DNA of 64,000 bases from Brucella tritici (GTDB lineage Bacteria > Pseudomonadota > Alphaproteobacteria > Rhizobiales > Rhizobiaceae), in assembly GCF_008932295.1 (NCBI RefSeq), contig NZ_WBWA01000020.1, positions 21,425 through 85,424 on the forward strand. Direction: 5' to 3'. Positions 49,487-59,345 of the stretch are shown one piece after another. The first letter of the stretch is position 1. Every line of letters begins with the position of its first letter. A program made the position numbers and the translations under genes. The notes below the pieces were generated by a model. The model saw nothing but the letters and a program-made list of their open reading frames with translations. It did not search any database and was not told the origin of the DNA.

Positions 49487-50158
49487 TTAGAGAACCTGTT
49501 CATCCATAGCTTGCAGCAATGCATGGAGTTCGAATGGCGCTTCCAGAATGTGATGCGCGCCAGCCTCGATCAGTCCCTGCCGGTTATGATAACCCCAGGA
49601 AACACCCGCCGCCATAGCACCCGCCGAACGAGCCATCTGCATATCATAAACGGCATCGCCGATAACAATCGTTCGGCTAGGTTCTATCCCCATTTCCGAA
49701 CAGGATTCAAGCACCATTGCCGGATGTGGTTTTGACGGACAATCGTCGGCGGTACGCGTCACCACGAAATGATGTCCAATACCATGACGTTCGAAAACAG
49801 ACCGCACACCGCGCTGGGATTTTCCGGTCACAATGCCAAGCAGGAGGTCATCCCTCGCTCCAAGCTGGGTCAGAAGCGGCAGAATTCCATCGTAAAGCGG
49901 CTCTGTAAAATCGGGGGCCTGGCGCAACATCACAAAATTTTCCTTGTAACGTTGTGTCAGCCAATGCACCTGCTCGTCCGGTTCGCGCTTCAAAAGCTTA
50001 GCAATTGCCAGATCTAGCGACAGACCGATGATTGAATACGTTTCCTCGATTGCAGGAGGTTCCAGACCAGCATCGGCAAAACTGGTTGCCATGCATCTGT
50101 GAATGAAGTCACCGCTGTCGACCAGCGTACCGTCGCAATCGAAAAGAACCAGTTTCAT
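49487..50158 (-). CDS. HAD-family phosphatase (Gph/PGM-like)
   Basis: 223 residues. Motif I FDCDGTLVDS (about 6-15), motif III SKPHPAMV and motif IV VIGDAVYDMQMARSAG. Cap-domain sequence fits phosphoglycolate phosphatase/beta-phosphoglucomutase types; the substrate is not clear. The ATG at 50158 overlaps the stop of the transporter gene by ATGA. A longer frame to 50662 is antisense to that gene and is disregarded. Confidence 0.85.
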   Translation of the reverse strand: MKLVLFDCDGTLVDSGDFIHRCMATSFADAGLEPPAIEETYSIIGLSLDLAIAKLLKREPDEQVHWLTQRYKENFVMLRQAPDFTEPLYDGILPLLTQLGARDDLLLGIVTGKSQRGVRSVFERHGIGHHFVVTRTADDCPSKPHPAMVLESCSEMGIEPSRTIVIGDAVYDMQMARSAGAMAAGVSWGYHNRQGLIEAGAHHILEAPFELHALLQAMDEQVL

Positions 50159-51078
50159 CGGGCGTTGGAGACCTTTGCCGGCTTGTTGATAATCATCAGT
50201 CCACAGCCGATGAGCGCCAGAGCAGCGAATATTTTCCAACTCAGAGGCTCGTTCAGAATGAGACCGCTCAATAACACGCCAAATGCAGGCGTGAGGAAGG
50301 CGAAGTTCGAAAGTTTCGACGCAGGATACCGACGCACCATCCAGAACCAGAGCGGATACGTGAAAGCCACTACGAATATAGCCTGAAAGAGGAAGGCCGA
50401 TATGGACAGGACATCCGGACTGCGCAGCAACGGGCCGCTCAATGCGATGAATGGCAGCGGCACGAGTGTCGCGACCACCAGCTGATAGAGAAGCGTCTTT
50501 TCCGGGGCGGTATAGGCAAGCCGTGTTCGCTTGATAACCAGCGTAGTAAGTCCCCACAGCACGCCCGACACCAATGCAAGCATATCGCCATAGATCGCAT
50601 GCGGTCCTGGTCGGCTGACATGATCGGAGAAAACCAGAAACACACCCAGAAAAGCGATGCACATGCCAATGAAAGCACGAACAGACATCCGCTCACCCAG
50701 AAGGAAATGACTCCCGATAGCGACCCAGAACGGCATGACATTCATCATGAGCGTGACACGCCCCACGCTCGTCATCTCCATCGCCAGGAAAATCAGAACG
50801 AATTCGCTCCCGAACAGCAGCCCAGCAACAATTCCGGCCCAGAGCGTGCCATCACGCTTGAAAAGCGGGATATGACGCCAATAGCACCAGAGAAAAACGC
50901 AGATGCCGCCGAGTGCCGAACGCCCCGCCGCCATTAGCATGGGATTAAATCCTCGATTGCCGATTTTGATGGCAACCTGATTGAGCCCCCAGCTGAACAT
51001 AATGAACATGACCAGCATGATGGCCAGCCCATCGAACGAAACTCGTCCTTCGGATGATCCCCCCGCTTGGCCTGACAT
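50155..51078 (-). CDS. DMT/EamA-family membrane transporter
   Basis: 307 residues with about ten membrane helices arranged as two EamA halves. Segments WGLNQVAIKIG and FLGVFLVFSD are typical. Substrate unknown (drug/metabolite). The gene starts 2 nt after the end of the pseudouridine synthase gene and overlaps the HAD gene, so the three form one operon. Confidence 0.88.
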   Translation of the reverse strand: MSGQAGGSSEGRVSFDGLAIMLVMFIMFSWGLNQVAIKIGNRGFNPMLMAAGRSALGGICVFLWCYWRHIPLFKRDGTLWAGIVAGLLFGSEFVLIFLAMEMTSVGRVTLMMNVMPFWVAIGSHFLLGERMSVRAFIGMCIAFLGVFLVFSDHVSRPGPHAIYGDMLALVSGVLWGLTTLVIKRTRLAYTAPEKTLLYQLVVATLVPLPFIALSGPLLRSPDVLSISAFLFQAIFVVAFTYPLWFWMVRRYPASKLSNFAFLTPAFGVLLSGLILNEPLSWKIFAALALIGCGLMIINKPAKVSNAR

Positions 51079-51080
51079 TT

Positions 51081-52061
51081 TTAATCTTCCGCACTTTCCT
51101 CATCAAAGCCGAGCAGATTCCACGACTGCACCATATGTGGCGGCAATGGCGCCGTCACATCGATAATGCCGCCCGACGGGTTGGGAATGCGAATACGGCG
51201 CGCATGAAGGTGCAGCCGTTTTTGAATCCCGCCCGGAAACTCCCAATTCTGGTCAGCTTCAAAATATTTGGGATCACCGATGATAGGATGACCGATATAG
51301 GCCGCATGAACGCGGAGCTGGTGGGTTCTGCCGGTATAAGGCTCCATCTCGAGCCAGGTCAGGTTGTTTCCTGCCTTCTCAATGATACGATAATACGAAA
51401 CAGCATGATCGGAATCCGGTTCGCCGTGCTGGCAGACCCGCATCTTGTCTCCGTTCGGCGTCTGTTCCCGAACCAGCCATGTAGAAATCTTGTCCTCGCG
51501 CTTACGCGGAACGCCTTTAACCAAGGCCCAATATGTCTTCTTGGTATCGCGTTCACGGAAGGCGGCAGTCAGTGCCTGTGCTGCGCCACGCGTGCGCGCC
51601 ACAACCAGCACACCTGAAGTGTCACGGTCAATACGATGCACAAGACGCGGCTTTTCGCCCTTCTTGTTGCGCCACGCCTCCAGCATTCCATCAACATGCC
51701 GCGTTACGCCTGAACCGCCCTGCACGGCGAGACCTGCAGGCTTGTTGAAAACGTACACTTTCGGGTCTTCATAGAGAAGCATCTGCGAAAGCACGTCGCC
51801 GTCCTGCTGGCTGCGGATTGTCCGCGCCGTAACCGGTCCGGTGGCTTTTTCATCAACGCCAAGAGGTGGAATACGAACTGTCTGCCCGGCTTGCACGCGC
51901 GTATCTGCCTTGGCCCTTGAGCCGTCGATACGAACCTGCCCCGACCGCAGAAGCTTCTGCAGATGGCCGAAACCCAGCCCTGGATAATGGACCTTGAACC
52001 AGCGGTCGAGCCGCATGCCCGCCTCGCCTGTATCCACAATCTTCTGTTCAACGCCTGCCAT
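51081..52061 (-). CDS. RluA-family 23S rRNA pseudouridine synthase (RluC-like)
   Basis: 326 residues. An S4 RNA-binding domain (about 15-75) precedes the catalytic domain, with the Asp in HRIDRDTSGVLVVART (about 142-157). It probably modifies 23S rRNA uridines (positions 955/2504/2580 in E. coli for RluC). First gene of the operon with the DMT transporter and HAD phosphatase. Confidence 0.9.
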   Translation of the reverse strand: MAGVEQKIVDTGEAGMRLDRWFKVHYPGLGFGHLQKLLRSGQVRIDGSRAKADTRVQAGQTVRIPPLGVDEKATGPVTARTIRSQQDGDVLSQMLLYEDPKVYVFNKPAGLAVQGGSGVTRHVDGMLEAWRNKKGEKPRLVHRIDRDTSGVLVVARTRGAAQALTAAFRERDTKKTYWALVKGVPRKREDKISTWLVREQTPNGDKMRVCQHGEPDSDHAVSYYRIIEKAGNNLTWLEMEPYTGRTHQLRVHAAYIGHPIIGDPKYFEADQNWEFPGGIQKRLHLHARRIRIPNPSGGIIDVTAPLPPHMVQSWNLLGFDEESAED

Positions 52062-52378
52062 GGAGAAACCCGATCAACTCTTGCTATTGCGGTGCGTACG
52101 CGCGCGCCGGTCATTTAGTCCTGTCAATAGACGCGAGTTCCGACGATTGCTAGGCGGAATTCCCGAAAACTGCAATTTGGTTGCATTCGCTGAAAACAGC
52201 TCAGCTTCCACCAAAGAGTTCAATTCCGACTGCTGAATCTTCACACTCGGTTACACACGTTCTTAATTTATGGTCGATCTTGACACCCAATCGCCATTTC
52301 TTGCCGCCATCAGATATTGATAGAACAACGGGGCTATACCATTTAGTCACGTGAAATAGAACGAGCGGGAGTGCGAAA
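52062..52378. other. Intergenic region upstream of ndvA
   Basis: About 317 bp between the divergent pseudouridine synthase and ndvA. No gene or clear operator is visible. A GGGAG site 7 nt upstream of the GTG of ndvA is the only certain signal. Confidence 0.5.
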
Positions 52379-54172
52379 GTGTCATTGCTCAAAATCTACT
52401 GGCGAGCCATGGAATACCTTGCGGTCGAGAAGGCTGCAACGATTACCATGTGTGTCGCCAGCGTGCTGGTTGCCCTGGTTACCCTTGCCGAACCAATTCT
52501 GTTCGGTCGGGTCATTCAGGCTATCTCTGACAAGGGCGATATTTTCTCGCCTCTTGCTATGTGGGCTGCACTCGGCGGCTTCAACATTGTTGCCGCCGTT
52601 TTTGTGGCACGGGGGGCGGACCGTCTCGCACACCGTCGCCGTCTGGGCGTGATGATTGATTCTTATGAGCGTCTCATCACCATGCCGCTTTCGTGGCACC
52701 AGAAGCGCGGCACATCCAACGCACTCCATACACTGATCCGTGCAACGGACTCCCTTTTCACGCTCTGGCTCGAATTCATGCGCCAGCATCTGACGACAAT
52801 CGTTGCTCTGGTGACGCTTATCCCGGTTGCTATGAACATGGATATGCGCATGTCACTGGTGCTTATCGTGCTCGGCGTTATCTATGTGATGATTGGCCAG
52901 CTCGTCATGCGCAAGACCAAGGACGGCCAGGTGGCTGTCGAAAAGCACCACCACAAGCTGTTCGAACATGTCAGCGATACGATCAGCAATGTCTCGGTCG
53001 TGCAGAGCTACAACCGCATCGCTTCGGAAACACAGTCTCTGCGCGATTATGCCAAAAACCTTGAGAAAGCACAGTTCCCTGTCCTCAACTGGTGGGCACT
53101 GGCCAGCGGCCTGAACCGCATGGCGTCGACCTTCTCGATGGTGGTGGTTCTCGTTCTCGGTGCCTACTTCGTAACCAAGGGCCAGATGCGCGTCGGTGAT
53201 GTGATTGCCTTTATCGGCTTTGCGCAGCTTATGATCGGTCGTCTCGACCAGATCAGCGCCTTCATCAACCAGACGGTTACGGCACGTGCCAAGCTTGAAG
53301 AGTTCTTCCAGATGGAAGATGCCACGGCTGATCGTCAGGAGCCGCAGAACGTTTCGGACCTTACCGACGTTGAGGGCGATATCGTTTTCGACAACGTTAC
53401 CTTCGAATTCCCGAACTCCGGCCAAGGCGTCTACGACGTGTCCTTCGAGATCAAGCCGGGACAAACGGTCGCTATCGTCGGTCCGACGGGTGCAGGCAAG
53501 ACCACGCTCATCAATCTGTTGCAGCGCGTCTTCGATCCAGCGGCTGGCCGCATCACGATTGATGGCACTGATACGCGTACCGTCAGCCGTCGCTCGTTGC
53601 GCCATGCCATTGCAACCGTCTTCCAGGATGCAGGCCTGTTCAATCGCTCGGTTGCGGAGAACATCCGGGTCGGCCGCGAAAGCGCTACGCATGAGGAAGT
53701 GCACGCCGCAGCACGTGCTGCTGCCGCCCACGACTTCATTTTGGCCAAGAGCGACGGCTACGATACGGTTGTTGGTGAACGTGGCTCGCAGCTTTCGGGC
53801 GGCGAACGCCAGCGTCTGGCGATTGCGCGAGCAATTCTCAAGGATTCGCCTATCCTCGTTCTCGATGAAGCGACAAGTGCTCTTGACGTCGAAACCGAAG
53901 AGAAAGTGAAGCAGGCCGTCGACGACCTCAGCCATGACCGCACAACATTCATCATCGCGCATCGTCTTTCGACGGTTCGCTCAGCCGATCTGGTCCTTTT
54001 CATGGATAAGGGACATCTGGTCGAGAGCGGCAGCTTCGATGAACTGGCCGCACGCGGTGGTCGCTTTACCGACCTTCTGCGCGCCGGTGGCCTCAAGCTG
54101 GAAGACAAGGCGACCAAAGCTGTTGAGGGCAGTAACGTGATGCCCTTTCCGGCCAAGGGCGCCGTTGGCTAA
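52379..54172 (+). CDS. ndvA: Cyclic beta-1,2-glucan exporter (NdvA/ChvA/Cgt)
   Basis: 597 residues, a half-size ABC exporter: six membrane helices (about 15-310), then an ATPase domain with Walker A GPTGAGKTT, signature LSGGERQR and Walker B ILVLDEATSALD. The sequence matches what I recall of Brucella Cgt very closely. It exports cyclic glucan to the periplasm for osmoadaptation and, in Brucella, virulence. Start codon is GTG 52379 with GGGAG at ideal spacing. Confidence 0.95.
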   Translation: MSLLKIYWRAMEYLAVEKAATITMCVASVLVALVTLAEPILFGRVIQAISDKGDIFSPLAMWAALGGFNIVAAVFVARGADRLAHRRRLGVMIDSYERLITMPLSWHQKRGTSNALHTLIRATDSLFTLWLEFMRQHLTTIVALVTLIPVAMNMDMRMSLVLIVLGVIYVMIGQLVMRKTKDGQVAVEKHHHKLFEHVSDTISNVSVVQSYNRIASETQSLRDYAKNLEKAQFPVLNWWALASGLNRMASTFSMVVVLVLGAYFVTKGQMRVGDVIAFIGFAQLMIGRLDQISAFINQTVTARAKLEEFFQMEDATADRQEPQNVSDLTDVEGDIVFDNVTFEFPNSGQGVYDVSFEIKPGQTVAIVGPTGAGKTTLINLLQRVFDPAAGRITIDGTDTRTVSRRSLRHAIATVFQDAGLFNRSVAENIRVGRESATHEEVHAAARAAAAHDFILAKSDGYDTVVGERGSQLSGGERQRLAIARAILKDSPILVLDEATSALDVETEEKVKQAVDDLSHDRTTFIIAHRLSTVRSADLVLFMDKGHLVESGSFDELAARGGRFTDLLRAGGLKLEDKATKAVEGSNVMPFPAKGAVG

Positions 54173-54189
54173 ACTACAAGACTTCAAAT

Positions 54190-54224
54190 TAAAAAACCCG
54201 CGATGAGATCATCGCGGGTTTTTT
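54190..54224. terminator. Bidirectional terminator between ndvA and the MBL gene
   Basis: A long stem from AAAAAACCCGCGATGA (54191-54206) and its complement ending 54224, with a T tract on both strands. It serves both convergent genes. Confidence 0.88.
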
Positions 54225-54241
54225 CATTAAAAGCTGGAAAC

Positions 54242-55060
54242 TTAAAGCGGTATCTCAAAGCGGAGCCCATCATATCCCGGCTCGACATTATCCGGCGTCT
54301 CGCGCAGGACAGTTTCATAATCGAGCGGGACATGCATATGCGTGAGAATGGCGCGCTTAGGCGCCAGTTTCTTGATCCATTCGAGCGCTTCGCCAAGCGA
54401 GAAATGGCTTGGATGCGGACGATATTGTAGCGCATCTATGATAAGCACTTCGGCCCCACCCAAATGCTTGAGGCTTTGTTCAGGAAAAGCGCTCACATCG
54501 GTGCAATAAACAACCGACCCGATTCGAAAGCCGAGCGATTCAATATCACCATGTACCTGACTGAACGGCTCGAAACGGATTGGGCCACCAGCTCCCTGTA
54601 TGGCGAACGGTGTCTCGGGAGCTATGTCGTGCATGCTGAGGATCGGCGGGTAGCTCGATCCGGCAGGTGTTTCAAAACAATAGCCAAACGCCTCGAACAG
54701 CCGGTTACGCGTCAACCGATTTGCATAGACATCCATGAGACGACGGTTTTCAACGACATATGTACGAAGATCGTCGATACCGTGAATGTGGTCCGCATGC
54801 GGATGAGTATAAACAGCCGCGTCGAGGCTGTGCGCACCTGCATCGATCATCTGCGCACGGAAATCCGGCCCGGTATCGATCACAACAGTCGTGCTGTTGC
54901 CCGCATCACCAAATCGTTCAACCAATAGCGATGCACGACGACGACGGTTTTTCGGATTCTGTGGATCGCAACTCCCCCAATCGCCATTGATGCGCGGGAC
55001 ACCGGGCGATGAACCACAGCCCAGAACCGTGAAACGCAGGCAATTTCGGGGAGTAGTCAC
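54242..55060 (-). CDS. PhnP-like MBL-fold phosphodiesterase
   Basis: About 272 residues. Metallo-beta-lactamase metal motif THPHADHIHG (about 90-99), with GCGSSPGVPRINGDWG near the N-terminus. This resembles the PhnP/RNase Z-like group that cleaves cyclic phosphodiesters. Start GTG 55060 follows GGAGG by 7 nt; the upstream open frame antisense to tatD is not used. It follows tatD in the tmk operon order. Confidence 0.85.
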   Translation of the reverse strand: MTTPRNCLRFTVLGCGSSPGVPRINGDWGSCDPQNPKNRRRRASLLVERFGDAGNSTTVVIDTGPDFRAQMIDAGAHSLDAAVYTHPHADHIHGIDDLRTYVVENRRLMDVYANRLTRNRLFEAFGYCFETPAGSSYPPILSMHDIAPETPFAIQGAGGPIRFEPFSQVHGDIESLGFRIGSVVYCTDVSAFPEQSLKHLGGAEVLIIDALQYRPHPSHFSLGEALEWIKKLAPKRAILTHMHVPLDYETVLRETPDNVEPGYDGLRFEIPL

Positions 55061-55076
55061 GCTCAAGCCTCCCCCC

Positions 55077-55871
55077 TTACGACGCCAGTGTAGGCCGAGG
55101 CATCTTTGAAAACAGCCTGAACACGTTGTCGCTCGTGATGCGCGCAACTTCGTCATTGCTAACGCCAATCGTCTCAGCCAGCATGGCAGCCGTATGCTGC
55201 ACGAAAGACGGTTCGTTGCGCTTGCCGCGATGCGGCAACGGAGCAAGGAAAGGCGCATCTGTTTCCACCAACAGGCGGTCACGCGGAACGATGGTGGCTA
55301 TTTCGCGGATTTCCGGCGAGTTCTTAAAAGTCAGAATGCCGGAAAAGGAAACATAGCCACCCAGTTCAATGCCTTTTTCCGCCAGTGCCCGTCCGGAAGA
55401 AAAGCAATGGAGAATAAAAGGGAAAGCCCCCTTCGCCGTTTCCTGTTCCAGAATTTCGGCCATATCGGCGTCTGCACTGCGCGCATGGATGACAAGCGGC
55501 AGCTGCGTCCGACGCGCGGCTTCGATATGAACGAGGAAACCCTGACGTTGCGCTTCCGGCGGGGCGTAGTCGTAGTGATAATCGAGACCCGCCTCGCCTA
55601 TGGCGACAACCTTCGGATGTTTCGCAAGGCGCACGAGATCGTCAGCCGTAATGTCCAGTTCTTCATGCGCGTTGTTCGGATGGGTGCCGACCGAGCAATA
55701 GACGGACTCATAGGCTTCCGCGATGGCGCGGATCGTATCGAATTTGCGAACCCGCGTGGAGATCGTCACCATGCGCCGGATCCCGGCGTCGAGCGCGCGC
55801 TGCACAACAGCATCGCGCTCTGGCTCGAAATCGGCAAAGTCGAGGTGACAATGACTATCGACAAGCATCAT
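55077..55871 (-). CDS. tatD: TatD-family metal-dependent DNase
   Basis: 264 residues. Metal ligands DSHCHLD, EAGLDYHYD and HARSAD; ETDAPFLAPLPHRGKRNEP near the C-terminus matches TatD/YcfH. These enzymes act as 3'-5' exonuclease in DNA repair. It lies 5 nt downstream of metG, the usual position in this group. Confidence 0.9.
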   Translation of the reverse strand: MMLVDSHCHLDFADFEPERDAVVQRALDAGIRRMVTISTRVRKFDTIRAIAEAYESVYCSVGTHPNNAHEELDITADDLVRLAKHPKVVAIGEAGLDYHYDYAPPEAQRQGFLVHIEAARRTQLPLVIHARSADADMAEILEQETAKGAFPFILHCFSSGRALAEKGIELGGYVSFSGILTFKNSPEIREIATIVPRDRLLVETDAPFLAPLPHRGKRNEPSFVQHTAAMLAETIGVSNDEVARITSDNVFRLFSKMPRPTLAS

Positions 55872-55876
55872 CGAAC

Positions 55877-57424
55877 TCAGTTCTGCTCTTCTGTTTCCAC
55901 ATAGCGCGGGAAAACCGGCTGCGGGGCTGGCAGATCGGTACCGCCGACAAGCTGGCTTGCCGTAACGTCAGTGAACTGACGCTTGTCGGCAGGAATAGCC
56001 AGAATGTCGAGCAGCTTTTCAGCCGACTGCGGGATAAAAGGCTGCACCATAATGCCAACACGGCGAATGACTTCAGCCGTCACATAAAGCACTGTGCCCA
56101 TGCGCGCCGGATCGGTCTTGCGCAACGCCCAAGGTTCCTGCCCCGCGAAATAACGGTTGGCTTCCGCGACAACGGCGAAGATCGCGCCAAGCGCGAGATG
56201 CAACGCTTGGTCGTCCATAGCTTTACGCGCCGTTTCCAGCGCGGCATCGGCCTGATCGAGAATGGCTTTATCCGCGTCAGAGAATTCACCCGGAACAGGA
56301 ACCTTGCCTTCGCAATTCTTGGCGATCATCGACAACGAACGCTGCGCCAGATTACCGAGATCATTGGCCAGATCGGCATTGGTGCGGTTAACGATGGCAT
56401 CATGGCTGTAGCTGCCATCCTGACCGAACGGCACTTCGCGCATCAGGAAGTAACGCAGCTGATCCAGACCGTAGCGCTCGACCAAACCAAATGGATCGAT
56501 CACGTTGCCAAGCGACTTCGACATTTTCTCGCCGCGATTGAACAGGAAGCCGTGTGCAAAAACCCGCTTCGGCAGCTGAATACCAGCCGACATCAGGAAT
56601 GCAGGCCAATAGACAGCGTGAAAGCGCGAGATATCCTTGCCGATGATATGCGCGTCGGCAGGCCAATAGCCCCACTTTTCATCCGAAGCATCGGGATAGC
56701 CGAGAGCCGTAATGTAGTTGGTCAGGGCATCAACCCAGACATACATGACATGCTTCTCGTCGCCCGGCACTGGAATGCCCCAGTCGAAGGTCGTGCGCGA
56801 AATCGACAGGTCCTTCAGACCCGACTTGACGAAGCTCACGATCTCGTTGCGGCGCTCTGCAGGCATGATGAAGCCCGGATTTTTCTCGTAAAGATCGAGC
56901 AGTTTGTCCTGATAGGCAGAGAGGCGGAAGAAATAGCTTTCCTCCTCGACCCATTCGACGGGTGTACCCTGCGGCCCATAGCGAACGCCATCCTCGCGGA
57001 CTTCCGTTTCCTCTTCGCCGTAATAGGCTTCGTCACGCACGGAATACCAACCGGCATATCCACCCTTGTAGATATCGCCATTGTCAGCCATCGCTTTCCA
57101 GATGGCTTGGCTGGCCTTGTAGTGACGCTCTTCAGAGGTGCGAATATAATCGTCATTGGAGCTGTTCAGCACATCGGCCATCTGCCTGAACGCGGCCGTA
57201 TTGCGGTCTGCAAGCTCGCGCGGCGTGATGCCTTCCTTGCGCGCGCTCTGTAACATCTTGATGCCGTGCTCGTCCGTACCGGTCAGAAAGAAAACATCCT
57301 TGCCGTTCAGGCGCTGAAAACGCGCCATTGCATCGGTCGCGATCAATTCATACGCGTGACCGATGTGTGGCTTTCCGTTCGGATAAGCAATCGCGGTGGT
57401 GATGTAATATTTTTCGCGGCTCAT
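55877..57424 (-). CDS. metG: Methionyl-tRNA synthetase
   Basis: 515 residues. Class I motifs [12 protein letters not shown] and [11 protein letters not shown]. The zinc-binding knuckle is absent, as in the short alphaproteobacterial form. It charges tRNA-Met and initiator tRNA. It lies between holB and tatD. Confidence 0.95.
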   Translation of the reverse strand: MSREKYYITTAIAYPNGKPHIGHAYELIATDAMARFQRLNGKDVFFLTGTDEHGIKMLQSARKEGITPRELADRNTAAFRQMADVLNSSNDDYIRTSEERHYKASQAIWKAMADNGDIYKGGYAGWYSVRDEAYYGEEETEVREDGVRYGPQGTPVEWVEEESYFFRLSAYQDKLLDLYEKNPGFIMPAERRNEIVSFVKSGLKDLSISRTTFDWGIPVPGDEKHVMYVWVDALTNYITALGYPDASDEKWGYWPADAHIIGKDISRFHAVYWPAFLMSAGIQLPKRVFAHGFLFNRGEKMSKSLGNVIDPFGLVERYGLDQLRYFLMREVPFGQDGSYSHDAIVNRTNADLANDLGNLAQRSLSMIAKNCEGKVPVPGEFSDADKAILDQADAALETARKAMDDQALHLALGAIFAVVAEANRYFAGQEPWALRKTDPARMGTVLYVTAEVIRRVGIMVQPFIPQSAEKLLDILAIPADKRQFTDVTASQLVGGTDLPAPQPVFPRYVETEEQN

Positions 57425-57526
57425 TATGGACCCGGTCTTTCGAAGTTTGAAAGCGCGCCTGAATGATTTGCAGACACACGAGGAGAAAAATTATCAGCGG
57501 TGACATAACGCATGTCAGCGGTCATG

Positions 57527-58603
57527 TCACGCAAGCGGAGGCTGACCGAAGCGAAAAGCGCGATGCGTTTTTTCCAAGAGGATTACCACAGCTTGCCGAC
57601 GGTCAAGATTGTAGGTTTCGGCATCCACGGTTTCGCGTACGAGATCGCTCCAGAAACGCGACCAGCGGTCCGCATCATGCAGTTGTCCTGCTTCTGCAAG
57701 GCGACGAGCTTCGATTGCGATGCGCCCCAACAGATGGTCACGGAACAGTTCATATTGAACCTCCGACTCACGCCCATTCAATATGCCAGCGAGCGCATGT
57801 GCTTTCGGCAAATCGAAATTCTGCCCTTCGAGAAGAGAATCGACTGTATCGGAAATTTCAATGCCGCCATTCGCCACCAGCAGAAGTGCCTTGCGTACGC
57901 TGCCTTCTGATCGCTGGAGCAGAGTTTGCGTTACGGCATCAGAATCCATTCCGACACCCGGGCCGACATGTGCCAGGGCATCCTTCAGCGCACTATCTTC
58001 GAGCGGCTTGAAGCCGATGCTTTGGCAGCGAGACCGGATTGTCGGAAGCAAACGCCCCGCCGAATGAGAAATCAGAATAAAGAGCGCACGTGCAGGAGGT
58101 TCTTCCAGAGTTTTCAGAAGTGCATTGGCAGCATTGCGGTTCATATCATCTGCAGGATCGACAATAACGATGCGCCAGGCATGGTCCGATGCGGTTCTGG
58201 TCAGAAAATGTGTGACGCGGCGGATTTCCTCCACGGGAATACCGGTTTTGAACTTTCCGGTCTTCTGATCGAATGGACGATTGATATGCAGGACAGCGGG
58301 ATGCATACCGCCCGCGATTTGCCGCCAGAGTGGTCTCGAAAAATCCGGAGCAACAATATGCTCCGGCGCCTCGCTATTGTTGCCATGTGCCAGCATATGG
58401 CCTGCAAGGTGAAAGGCGAGAGTTGCCTTACCGATCCCCTGCGCGCCTTCAAAGAGCAGCGCATGATGCATACGCCCCTCGCGATAAGCTTGCGCCAGAA
58501 AATCACTGATCTCCCAGTGCCCGGCAACATAATCGCTTGCGGATGGTTCTGGCACACCCTCGATAGAATCGTGAACTTTAGGGACGTCGAGTTCCTCGAT
58601 CAC
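57527..58603 (-). CDS. holB: DNA polymerase III delta' subunit
   Basis: 358 residues. The AAA+ P-loop segment is changed to [10 protein letters not shown] (about 51-60), as expected in delta'; [16 protein letters not shown] matches the clamp-loader sensor region. It is part of the clamp loader with tau/gamma and delta. ATG overlaps the tmk stop by four bases; metG follows after a 102-nt gap. Confidence 0.9.
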   Translation of the reverse strand: MIEELDVPKVHDSIEGVPEPSASDYVAGHWEISDFLAQAYREGRMHHALLFEGAQGIGKATLAFHLAGHMLAHGNNSEAPEHIVAPDFSRPLWRQIAGGMHPAVLHINRPFDQKTGKFKTGIPVEEIRRVTHFLTRTASDHAWRIVIVDPADDMNRNAANALLKTLEEPPARALFILISHSAGRLLPTIRSRCQSIGFKPLEDSALKDALAHVGPGVGMDSDAVTQTLLQRSEGSVRKALLLVANGGIEISDTVDSLLEGQNFDLPKAHALAGILNGRESEVQYELFRDHLLGRIAIEARRLAEAGQLHDADRWSRFWSDLVRETVDAETYNLDRRQAVVILLEKTHRAFRFGQPPLA

Positions 58604-59256
58604 AACAGCCCCCTTTCCGTCAGAATAGTATCGACTTCTTTTGCGATATCGCTCGCAATCAAGTCTTGCGGACGATCAGCGTCGATTACCTTGCATCGCT
58701 CAGGCTCCGCTTCGGCGATTGCGAGAAAGGCCTGCCGTCGTGCCTCATGCACCGCAATATCTTCCTTCTCGAACCGATCCGCAGTTTCGCTGCCACGCCG
58801 TTTTCCAGCACGAGACAACCCCTTCTCTGCGGGGATATCAAGAATGATCGTCATGTCGGGCACGGCGCCGTCTATGGCAACGCGTTCTACCGCCGCCATA
58901 TAGATGCCGTCGAGATTGCCGGTAACACCCTGATACGCACGGCTCGAGTCGATGAAACGGTCACAAAGAACCACCCGCCCCTCATTGAGCGCCGGGCGGA
59001 TGAGTTGGTCCACATGGTCTGCTCTTGCAGCGGCGAACAGAAGGGCTTCCATTGCCGGACCATAGTTCTCCGCATTACCACTCAATATGACATGCCGAAT
59101 TGCTTCCGCACCGGGAGAACCGCCGGGTTCCCGCGTGATGACCGGATCGAAGCCGCTTGACCGCAGATGCTTGGCCAGCAACGCAATTTGCGTTGATTTG
59201 CCCGCTCCTTCGCCGCCTTCGAATGTGATGAACAATCCCGACAAACCAACTTCCAA
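58600..59256 (-). CDS. tmk: Thymidylate kinase
   Basis: 218 residues. P-loop [11 protein letters not shown] (about 12-22), DR-x-substrate motif [12 protein letters not shown] (about 97-108). It makes dTDP from dTMP. Overlaps holB (ATGA), so translation is coupled. Confidence 0.95.
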   Translation of the reverse strand: MEVGLSGLFITFEGGEGAGKSTQIALLAKHLRSSGFDPVITREPGGSPGAEAIRHVILSGNAENYGPAMEALLFAAARADHVDQLIRPALNEGRVVLCDRFIDSSRAYQGVTGNLDGIYMAAVERVAIDGAVPDMTIILDIPAEKGLSRAGKRRGSETADRFEKEDIAVHEARRQAFLAIAEAEPERCKVIDADRPQDLIASDIAKEVDTILTERGLL

Positions 59257-59345
59257 ATGTTTGAATCGATGCCCGAATGGACTTCTATGAAAGTTATTAT
59301 CGGCCTTTGGCTATCAGGTCGAGCCTGGAATACACGTAACGCAGG

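Noticed and set aside
49487..50662. A 391-codon HAD frame
   Set aside because: The part above 50158 is antisense to the DMT transporter frame; the HAD protein begins at 50158.
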